Shown piece after piece: positions 33,482 through 39,837 of a stretch of 39,837 bases of DNA. The stretch is from NCBI GenBank assembly GCA_017882925.1, contig JADGOM010000027.1, forward strand, positions 1-39,837, given 5' to 3'. This stretch comes from Acidimicrobiia bacterium (GTDB lineage Bacteria; Actinomycetota; Acidimicrobiia; IMCC26256; Chersky-534). The position numbers and the translations under genes were made by a program. The notes under the pieces were generated by a model that was given only the letters and a program-made list of their open reading frames with translations, ran no database searches and was not told the origin of the DNA. Positions within the stretch are counted from its first letter, which is position 1, and each line of letters starts with the position of its first letter.

Positions 33482-34459
33482 CTACCGGGCGAAGCGGTTG
33501 CTCTCGATCCACCCCATCGCGGGCGCCCGGCCGTCGTCGGGTGTGAACCGGACCAGGGTCCGGCGGTACACCGTGGCGCGCGGGGGCGAGAACGTGTGGG
33601 TGATGTCGATCTCCATGCCCGCGATGGTCTCCACCACGCCTGAGAGGGTGGCGCCGGTGGCGGTGGTGACCGAGAACCGGCCGCCGACCGGCGCGGTGAG
33701 GTCGTCGTCGCCGAACCGGATGTCGGCGTCGACCGCGGTCACGTTCTCGGTGGTGTCCTCGTGGAGGTAGCCGACCGCGATGTCGCCGAAGCCGTCGATC
33801 GTGACGAGTGCCCACTGGAGCCGGAAGTCGTCGCCCCCGATCACCGTGAAGAGCCACTCCATGTCCCAGGCCCGAGGGCCCCAGGAGTGGTCGCGCTCCC
33901 CGCGGCCCAGGAACGGGCGGGGCGTGCCGATGCCGACCTCGCCCCGCACCGAGACCGCCTGCTCGAACCGGTTGGAGGTGTAGCCCTCCGCGCTGTGACC
34001 GGGGACGTCGGCCGGACCCGACGAGTGCGCGGCGCCGGCGGTCTCGTAGTCGAGCGAGATCGCGAACGGCAGCACGAGCCCGGCGCGCGGGCCGGAGACC
34101 ACCCGCCCGAACCCGTGGACCTCGAGGTGCCCGGCCCGGAGCGGGTCGGTGCGGTCCCACCGGAAGCGCAGTCCCCACTTGTCGTAGGCGAGGGCGTCGC
34201 GGTCGACGTCGGCGAGCGGGAGCCGGGGCTCCTCGAGCACCAGCCACTCCCCGGCCTCGTAGAGCATCGCCCAGAAGAAGCAGCGGTCCTGGTTCGGGTG
34301 GAGGCCGATGCGCACGTGGCCCGCGCGGGTGCCGTCGGCGTCGAAGAAGTCGAGGAACCACGACTCGTTCCACCATTCGTGATCAGGGCTGACGGGATGC
34401 TGACCCTCGTCGTCCGGGCCGATCCCGAACTTCGTCAGCTCGTCCATCGTGAGCGCCAC
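33482..34459 (-). CDS. lipocalin-like (CrtC/DUF7064-type) conserved protein
   Basis: The 325-residue soluble protein looks like a two-domain beta-barrel of the lipocalin/hydroxyneurosporene-synthase type. The hallmark is RGERDHSWGPRAWDMEW (about residues 205-221), with WWNESWFLDFFD at the N-terminus. Relatives are abundant in actinobacteria with steroid and terpenoid catabolism, but their reaction is unknown, so I assign no function. The GTG at 34459 is preferred over the ATG at 34447, because GGGGGGA lies seven bases upstream and TAGTCT (34493-34488) gives a -10 with a 22-base leader. It is divergent from the SGNH gene. Confidence 0.75.
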   Translation of the reverse strand: MALTMDELTKFGIGPDDEGQHPVSPDHEWWNESWFLDFFDADGTRAGHVRIGLHPNQDRCFFWAMLYEAGEWLVLEEPRLPLADVDRDALAYDKWGLRFRWDRTDPLRAGHLEVHGFGRVVSGPRAGLVLPFAISLDYETAGAAHSSGPADVPGHSAEGYTSNRFEQAVSVRGEVGIGTPRPFLGRGERDHSWGPRAWDMEWLFTVIGGDDFRLQWALVTIDGFGDIAVGYLHEDTTENVTAVDADIRFGDDDLTAPVGGRFSVTTATGATLSGVVETIAGMEIDITHTFSPPRATVYRRTLVRFTPDDGRAPAMGWIESNRFAR

Positions 34460-34549
34460 CGCGAATCCCCCCGTCGTCGGACCGCTCAGACTATGGAGTC
34501 GGCCAAGCGCCTGCTCGGGCCGAGGTGGAGTGGCCCGCGCGACCGCGGA

Positions 34550-34561
34550 TAGCGTTCGCCG
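34550..34561 (+). promoter_or_regulatory. leaderless-type -10 box of the SGNH gene
   Basis: TAGCGT (34550-34555), six bases, then ATG. There is no Shine-Dalgarno sequence. No clear -35. Confidence 0.5.
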
Positions 34562-35941
34562 ATGTCCCCCTTCTCGCGACCCCTGGTCGCGGCACGCCCG
34601 ATCGTCGCACTGTGCGTCACCCTGCTCGTCGCGTTCGCCGCCCTCCTCGCCGGCCCCGTCCAGCCCGCCGCCGCGTTCGGCGTCGGTGGCCACCACCTCT
34701 ACCTCCTCGGCGACTCGGTGATGGTGGGCAGCGCGCCCGCGATCGCCGGCGCCCTCCCCGGGTGGAGCACCACGGTCGACGCCAAGGTCGGGCTCAGCAC
34801 GCTCGCGGGGGCGGGGATCGCGCGGGGGCGGGGCGCGGTCCCCGGCGACGTGTGCGTCGTCGACCTCGGCAGCAACGACGGCGCCAACCCCGCGGCGCTG
34901 CGCGGCCGCATCGATGCGGTGATGGACGCGCTGCGCGGCTGCGGCCACGTGATCTGGGTGAACCTGCACGAGTTCGCGGGCTGGGTGCCCGCGGCCAATG
35001 CCGAGATCAACGCGGCCGCGACCCGCTGGCCCAACCTGGAGATCGCCGACTGGAACGCCATCGCGCGCACCGACCGCGGCCTCACCACCCCCGACGGCGT
35101 CCACCCGACGACCTCCGGGCGGCAGGCGCTCGCGGCGTTGGTGAGCCGGCGGGTCCAGGTCTGGTCGTTCCTCAGCTCGACCGCGCAACCGTGGTTCCGG
35201 GCGTTCGGCGCGTCGACCGCCTTCGACGCCGGCGCGACCCTCGTCCCCCGGGCTCCGGCAGCCGTCGCCCAGACCCCCGACGGCGAGGGCGCGTGGCTCG
35301 CGTACCCCGACGGCCGGATCGTCGCGGTCGGCAACGCCACCGCGGTGCCGAGCCAGCCGCCGTTCGCGGGCCTCCGTGCACCCATCGCCGGCATCACCCC
35401 CACCCCCACCGGCCGGGGCTTCTGGCTCGTGGGCTCGGACGGCGGTGTCTTCACCTACGGCGACGCCCGGTACCACGGCGGGCTCGCGGGCTCGCCGATC
35501 GGCCGCCCGGTGGTCGGCATCGCGGCCACCCGCGACGGGCAGGGCTACTGGCTCGTCGACTCGGCCGGGCGGGTGTACCCGTACGACGCGCCGGATCTCG
35601 GCTCGGCGCCCCCGGTCGCGGCTCCCATCGTCGGGATCAGCAGCGACCCCGCCGTCGACGGCTACCGGCTGCTCGGCATCGACGGGGGCGTCCTCACCTA
35701 CGGCGCGGCCCGGTTCGCGGGCAGCGCCTACGGCATGACGCAGTCGTTCGCGACCCAGATGGTGACCACCGCGTCCGGCAAGGGCTACTGGATCCTCACC
35801 GTCGACGGCTCCGTCTACTCCTTCGGCGACGCGCCGTTCTTCGGCGTCCCCGGCCTCGAGCCCCGCGTCGGCTACTCCGGGCTCGTCGTGCACGAGGGCG
35901 CCACCGGCTACGTGCTCGTCGGCGGCCGCGGCCTCATCTGA
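34562..35941 (+). CDS. secreted SGNH/GDSL hydrolase-like protein with GYWLV repeats
   Basis: The 459-residue exported protein has a signal peptide (about 1-38), an SGNH-like domain with YLLGDSVMVG (Ser nucleophile block), VDLGSNDGAN and the DGVHPTTSG His block near residue 180, and a C-terminal array of about five repeats (about 235-455). These are of the type PI-GI-T-DG-GYWLV-S-GGVFTYGDA-F-G, probably a beta propeller. This repeat is especially common in exported proteins of Acidimicrobiia (recalled). The second block has Asn replaced by neutral sequence, so enzyme activity is uncertain. The transcript is probably leaderless. A 52-base gap leads to valS. Confidence 0.87.
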   Translation: MSPFSRPLVAARPIVALCVTLLVAFAALLAGPVQPAAAFGVGGHHLYLLGDSVMVGSAPAIAGALPGWSTTVDAKVGLSTLAGAGIARGRGAVPGDVCVVDLGSNDGANPAALRGRIDAVMDALRGCGHVIWVNLHEFAGWVPAANAEINAAATRWPNLEIADWNAIARTDRGLTTPDGVHPTTSGRQALAALVSRRVQVWSFLSSTAQPWFRAFGASTAFDAGATLVPRAPAAVAQTPDGEGAWLAYPDGRIVAVGNATAVPSQPPFAGLRAPIAGITPTPTGRGFWLVGSDGGVFTYGDARYHGGLAGSPIGRPVVGIAATRDGQGYWLVDSAGRVYPYDAPDLGSAPPVAAPIVGISSDPAVDGYRLLGIDGGVLTYGAARFAGSAYGMTQSFATQMVTTASGKGYWILTVDGSVYSFGDAPFFGVPGLEPRVGYSGLVVHEGATGYVLVGGRGLI

Positions 35942-35978
35942 CGCCGGCGCGCAGCCCGGAGGCGCAGGTACCGGCTTG

Positions 35979-35993
35979 TAGCCTGCGGGCCAT
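35979..35993 (+). promoter_or_regulatory. near-leaderless -10 box of valS
   Basis: TAGCCT (35979-35984) lies nine bases before the valS ATG, predicting a leader of only about two bases. There is no Shine-Dalgarno sequence and no T-box-like structure in the short gap. Confidence 0.45.
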
Positions 35994-38609
35994 ATGGCGC
36001 TGAACCTTCCCGACAAACCCACCATCGAGGGGCTCGAGGCGGCCTGGGCCTCCCGCTGGGAGTCCGACGGCGTCTACCGCTTCGACCGCGGCAAGACCCG
36101 CGCCGAGGTGTACTCGATCGACACCCCGCCGCCCACCGTGAGCGGATCGCTGCACGTGGGCCACGTCTTCTCCTACACGCAGACCGACGCCATCGCCCGG
36201 TTCTGGCGCATGCGCGGGCGTGAGGTCTTCTACCCGATGGGCTGGGACGACAACGGCCTGCCGACGGAGCGCCGGGTGCAGAACTACTTCGGCGTCCGCT
36301 GTGATCCGAGCCTCCCCTACGACCCCGCGTTCGAGCCGCCGGAGAAGCCCGAGAAGCACGCGATCCCGATCTCGCGGCGCAACTTCGTGGAGCTGTGCTC
36401 GCGCCTCGTGGTGGAGGACGAGGCCAAGTTCGAGGAGCTGTGGCGCCGGCTCGGCCTGTCGGTCGACTGGAACCTCACCTATGCCACCATCGGGCCCGAG
36501 TCGCAGCGGGCCGCGCAGCGCGGCTTCCTCCGCATGCTGGCCCGCGACGACGCGTACCAGGCCGAGGCGCCCACGCTGTGGGACGTCGACTTCCGCACGG
36601 CCGTCGCGCAGGCCGAGCTCGAGGACCGCGAGCTCGACGGCGCCTACCACCGGCTGCGCTTCCACCGCGCCGGCGGCGACGACGTCATCATCGACACGAC
36701 GCGCCCCGAGCTCGTGCCCGCGTGCGTCGCGCTGGTGGCGCACCCCGACGACGAGCGCTACCAACCGCTGTTCGACACGCAGGTGACCACGCCCCTGTTC
36801 GGCGTGTCGGTGCCGGTGCTCGCGCACCCCCTCGCCGATCCGGAGAAGGGCACCGGCATCGCGATGATCTGCACGTTCGGCGACACCACCGACGTCACGT
36901 GGTGGCGCGAGCTGCAGCTGCCCGTGCGCTCGATCCTCGGGCGCGACGGCCGGCTCCTCGCCGAGCTGCCGGTCGAGCCCACGGGCCCCGGTGGCGCCGC
37001 CGCCTACGCCGAGCTCGCGGGCAAGACGGTGAAGCAGGCCCAGAAGCGGATCGTCGAGCTGCTCGCGGAGTCGGGCGAGCTCGACGGCGACCCGCGCCCG
37101 ATCAAGCACGCGGTGAAGTTCTACGAGAAGGGCGACCGCCCGCTGGAGATCGTCACCACCCGCCAGTGGTACTTCCGCAACGGCGGGCGCGACCCCGTGC
37201 TGCGCGACGAGTTCCTGAAGCGCGGCGCGGAGCTCAAGTGGTTCCCGCCGTTCATGAAGGCGCGCTACGACAGCTGGGTCGAAGGCCTCAACGGCGACTG
37301 GCTCGTGAGCCGTCAGCGCTACTTCGGCGTGCCGTTCCCCGTGTGGTACCCGCTGGGCGACGACGGCGAGCCGCAGTACGGCGCGCCGATCGTGCCCGAC
37401 GAGGCGATCCTCCCCGTCGACCCGAGCTCGGACGTGCCCGCGGACTACACCGAGGCCCAGCGCGGCGTGCCCGGCGGCTTCGTCGCCGACCCCGACATCA
37501 TGGACACCTGGGCCACGTCGTCGCTCACCCCCCAGATCGCGTGCAAGTGGGAGGACGACCCCGACCTGTTCGCGCGCACGTTCCCGATGGACCTGCGCCC
37601 GCAGGCCCACGAGATCATCCGCACGTGGCTGTTCAGCACGGTGGTCCGCGCGCACCTCGAGAACGGCACGCTGCCGTGGGCCAACGCGGTGATCTCGGGC
37701 TGGGTGCTCGACCCCGACCGCAAGAAGATGAGCAAGAGCAAGGGCAACGTCGTCACGCCGCTCGCGATGCTGGAGCAGTACTCGTCCGACGGCGTGCGCT
37801 ACTGGGCGCTCAACGGCCGCATCGGCACCGACACCGCGCTCGACGAGGCGCAGATGAAGATCGGGCGCCGGCTCGCGATCAAGCTGCTCAACGCGAGCAA
37901 CTTCGCGCTCGGCCGCCTGGCCGAGGCCGCGGGCGTGGAAGGTGCGGGAGACGCGGCGGGCGCGATCGCGGCGGTGGCCGCGGCCCCGGTCACCGATCTC
38001 CTCGACCGGGCCATGCTCGCCCGGCTGGCCGAGGTCACCGACGAGGCCACCGCGGCCTTCGAGCGCTACGACTACACGCGCGCGCTCGAGCGCACCGAGA
38101 CGCTGTTCTGGCAGTTCTGCGACGACTACCTCGAGCTGGTGAAGAGCCGCGCCTACGGCACCCGCGGCGATGCCGCCGCCGCCTCCGCGCACGCGGCGCT
38201 CGTCACCGCGCTGTCGACGTTCCTCCGGCTCTTCGCGCCCCACCTCCCGTTCGTCACCGAAGAGGTGTGGTCGTGGTGGCAGGAGGGCTCGATCCACCGG
38301 GCCGAGTGGCCGGGCTCCGACCCGTTGCGCGTCGGGGCCGGCCCCGACGCCGACCCCGCGATCCTCGAGGTCGCGAGCGAGCTGCTCACCGGCGTCCGGC
38401 GCGAGAAGGCCGCGGCGAAGGTGTCGCTGAAGCTCGAGGTGCTGCGGCTCACGGTGCACGGCGACCCGGCGCGGCTCGCCGCGGCCCGCGTCGTCGAGGC
38501 CGACCTGCGCGAGGCGGGCAACATCACCGCGGTCGAGTACGTCGAGGCCCCCGAGCCGTCGATCACCGTCGAGCTCGCCACCCCGCCCGAGAAGCCCCCC
38601 ACGGCCTGA
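35994..38609 (+). CDS. valS: valyl-tRNA synthetase
   Basis: The 871-residue class I synthetase charges tRNA-Val. HVGH (54-57) is the HIGH motif and KMSKS (578-582) the second signature. WDDNGLPTERRVQNYFGVRCDPS and NGDWLVSRQRYFGVPFPVW are typical ValRS segments, followed by the editing domain (about 220-340) and the anticodon-binding domain from about residue 690. The C-terminal coiled-coil arm of other ValRS enzymes is short, ending in beta-rich sequence. The ATG at 35994 follows TAGCCT by nine bases. A hairpin follows the stop. Confidence 0.96.
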   Translation: MALNLPDKPTIEGLEAAWASRWESDGVYRFDRGKTRAEVYSIDTPPPTVSGSLHVGHVFSYTQTDAIARFWRMRGREVFYPMGWDDNGLPTERRVQNYFGVRCDPSLPYDPAFEPPEKPEKHAIPISRRNFVELCSRLVVEDEAKFEELWRRLGLSVDWNLTYATIGPESQRAAQRGFLRMLARDDAYQAEAPTLWDVDFRTAVAQAELEDRELDGAYHRLRFHRAGGDDVIIDTTRPELVPACVALVAHPDDERYQPLFDTQVTTPLFGVSVPVLAHPLADPEKGTGIAMICTFGDTTDVTWWRELQLPVRSILGRDGRLLAELPVEPTGPGGAAAYAELAGKTVKQAQKRIVELLAESGELDGDPRPIKHAVKFYEKGDRPLEIVTTRQWYFRNGGRDPVLRDEFLKRGAELKWFPPFMKARYDSWVEGLNGDWLVSRQRYFGVPFPVWYPLGDDGEPQYGAPIVPDEAILPVDPSSDVPADYTEAQRGVPGGFVADPDIMDTWATSSLTPQIACKWEDDPDLFARTFPMDLRPQAHEIIRTWLFSTVVRAHLENGTLPWANAVISGWVLDPDRKKMSKSKGNVVTPLAMLEQYSSDGVRYWALNGRIGTDTALDEAQMKIGRRLAIKLLNASNFALGRLAEAAGVEGAGDAAGAIAAVAAAPVTDLLDRAMLARLAEVTDEATAAFERYDYTRALERTETLFWQFCDDYLELVKSRAYGTRGDAAAASAHAALVTALSTFLRLFAPHLPFVTEEVWSWWQEGSIHRAEWPGSDPLRVGAGPDADPAILEVASELLTGVRREKAAAKVSLKLEVLRLTVHGDPARLAAARVVEADLREAGNITAVEYVEAPEPSITVELATPPEKPPTA

Positions 38610-38635
38610 CCCCGCCTCACCGCGCAGATCTCCAA

Positions 38636-38676
38636 AGGCGCCGTCAGAGCACCGCACGGGTACACGCACGGCGCCT
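38636..38676. terminator. inverted repeat between valS and the P450 gene
   Basis: AGGCGCCGT (38636-38644) and ACGGCGCCT (38668-38676) form a 9-bp stem with a 23-base loop, in the gap between the two convergent genes. A second small repeat, CCTGA-GGG-TCAGG, overlaps the P450 stop codon. It could end transcription from both sides. Confidence 0.45.
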
Positions 38677-38688
38677 ATGACCTGAGGG

Positions 38689-39837
38689 TCAGGTGGTCCA
38701 GGTGACGGGGAGGTGGCGGATCCCGTTGATGAGGTTGCTGTGCAGCTGCTGGGGCTCGCCCGCCAGCTGCATGTCGGGGAGCTGGCCGAGGATCTGCTCG
38801 AACATGGCCCGGATCTCGAGCTTGGCCAGGCTCGCGCCGAGGCAGTAGTGCGGGCCGCGGCCGCCGAACGCGATGTGGTCGTTGGGCGTGCGCAACGCGT
38901 CGAACTCCTGGCCCCGGTCGAAGACGTCCTCGTCGCGGTTGGCCGCGCCGTACCAGATGGTGACCTTCTGCCCCGCTTCGATCGGGACGCCGCGCAGCTC
39001 CGTGTCGACGGTGGCGGTGCGGCGGAAGTACTGCACCGGCGACACGTAGCGCAGCATCTCGTCGACCGCGAGCGGCAGGCCGCTCATGTCCTGCAGCAGG
39101 CGCTCGCGCTGGTCGGGGTGCTGGAGCAGGGCCAGCATCCCGCCGGAGATGAGGTTGCGGGTGGTCTCGTTGCCGGCCACCGAGAGGAGGAGGAAGAAGA
39201 CGTTGAACTCGATGTCGGAGAGCTTCTCGCCCTCGAGCTCGCCGGTGATGAGCTGGGTGACGAGGTCGTCCATCGGCCGCGCCTTGCGGTCGTCGGCCAG
39301 GCTCTGCGCGTAGGCGTAGAGCTCGAACGCGGCCGCGGCGCCCTCGTCGGCGCCCCCGCCGTACTCGGGGTCGCTCGCGCCGATCATGCGGTTGGACCAC
39401 TCGAAGACCTTGTGCCGGTCCTCGTAGGGGACGCCGATGAGCTCGCTGATCACGACCAGGGGGAGCTCGGCCGCGAACGCGGTGACGAAGTCGGCCTCGC
39501 CCCGGTCGGCCACCGCGGCCACGATCTGGCGGGTGGCCTCGGTGACGCTCTCGGTCATGGAGTTGATGATCTTGGGCGTGAAGCCCCGGGCGACGAGCAT
39601 GCGCAGCCGGGTGTGCTGCGGGGCGTCCTGGTTGAGCATCATCAGCTCGGTGCCGTCGGCCATGTCCATGAGCAGCGCCCCGCCCCGGGCCGACGAGAAC
39701 GTGGCCACGTCGCGCTCGATGGCGATCACGTCGTCGTACTTCGTGCAGACCCAGAAGCCCGACGGCTCCAGCTCCGTGGGACCGTGCCACCAGACCGGGG
39801 CCTCGTTGCGGAGCCAGGTGAAGAACTCGTGCGGCGG
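38689..39837 (-). CDS. cytochrome P450, CYP125/CYP142-like (N-terminus beyond the window)
   Basis: The 382 residues inside the window lack only the first part of a P450 of about 410 residues; the frame is open at the right edge, starting with PPHEFFTWLRNEAPVWW. It shows QDAPQHTRLRMLVARGFTP, the I-helix AGNETTR, the ExxR motif EMLR, and the heme-binding FGGRGPHYCLGASLAKLE (Cys codon at 38842-38844). The overall pattern is close to CYP125/CYP142 sterol C26/C27 hydroxylases (sequence recalled, not searched). The internal Met or Val at 39729 is not the start. It fits the steroid-type catabolic genes to its left. Electron-transfer partners are not in view. Confidence 0.93.
   Translation of the reverse strand, partial: PPHEFFTWLRNEAPVWWHGPTELEPSGFWVCTKYDDVIAIERDVATFSSARGGALLMDMADGTELMMLNQDAPQHTRLRMLVARGFTPKIINSMTESVTEATRQIVAAVADRGEADFVTAFAAELPLVVISELIGVPYEDRHKVFEWSNRMIGASDPEYGGGADEGAAAAFELYAYAQSLADDRKARPMDDLVTQLITGELEGEKLSDIEFNVFFLLLSVAGNETTRNLISGGMLALLQHPDQRERLLQDMSGLPLAVDEMLRYVSPVQYFRRTATVDTELRGVPIEAGQKVTIWYGAANRDEDVFDRGQEFDALRTPNDHIAFGGRGPHYCLGASLAKLEIRAMFEQILGQLPDMQLAGEPQQLHSNLINGIRHLPVTWTT

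Noticed and set aside
33482-36025. Extension of the lipocalin-like gene to an 847-residue protein
   Set aside because: The extra part overlaps the SGNH gene on the other strand and has shadow-type composition. A promoter and ribosome binding site fix the start at 34459.
35934-38669. Very long - strand open frame opposite valS, and similar long frames opposite other genes
   Set aside because: It is antisense to a clear valS, consists of Arg/Val/Glu/Asp/Gly-rich low-complexity sequence and is the usual by-product of extreme G+C codon bias.

Overview
The window is about 40 kb of very G+C-rich bacterial chromosome with densely packed genes. Almost every codon in most genes ends in G or C, GTG starts are common, and many genes carry a TAnnnT box 6-7 bases before the start codon. 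These traits point to an actinobacterium. The mraZ gene, MoxR/DUF58/transglutaminase operon, SigK/RskA-like pair, P450/Rieske/thiolase steroid-type genes and a secreted SGNH protein with GYWLV..DG..FGDA repeats fit the class Acidimicrobiia best; that placement is inference. I see no insertion sequence, prophage, CRISPR array, tRNA or rRNA.

Layout. (1) 1-2867: mraZ (first gene of the division/cell-wall cluster, running off to the left), a CDF metal exporter, an HNH endonuclease and a small conserved protein. (2) 2970-7411: moxR, a DUF58 gene and a TgpA-like transglutaminase in one tight + operon. (3) 7433-11254: an ECF-sigma module. A secreted protein, a sterol-desaturase-family membrane hydroxylase and DoxX face away from an ECF sigma factor and its zinc-binding anti-sigma factor. 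Both transcription units carry the same promoter, CAATCC-N16-CGTA. Third codon positions here are less G+C-saturated than in neighbouring genes. (4) 11328-16655: MerR and DUF3040 genes, then an overlapping four-gene - operon (polyprenol-phosphate mannosyltransferase, NUDIX, DNA polymerase IV, Gfo/Idh/MocA oxidoreductase) and a divergent small membrane protein. (5) 16639-20382: a PIG-L deacetylase, threonine aldolase and acyl-CoA thioesterase II operon, and a phosphofructokinase with pyrophosphate-type residues. (6) 20504-25595: a hypothetical protein coupled to glycerol kinase, an autoregulated TetR regulator, an AlaC-like aminotransferase and a HAD hydrolase. (7) 25666-34459: a steroid/lipid-type catabolic region on the - strand (KshA-like Rieske oxygenase, TMEM175 channel, two thiolase-like proteins, a tandem DUF35 protein, an acyl-CoA synthetase, a Bax-inhibitor-1 membrane protein and a lipocalin-like protein). 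(8) 34562-39837: a secreted SGNH-like protein, valS, and a CYP125/CYP142-like P450 cut by the right edge.

How the genes work together. Two systems stand out. The first is the divergent ECF-sigma circuit, whose two identical promoter elements define its regulon inside the window and fix the sigma start codon. The second is the catabolic region: palindromes of the KstR type (AGAACACGTTCT and GAACGCGTTC) sit at the acyl-CoA synthetase and Rieske promoters, tying these genes to a TetR-family lipid or sterol regulator encoded elsewhere. The many leaderless-type starts (TAnnnT-N6/7-ATG/GTG) give independent support for start-codon choices across the window.
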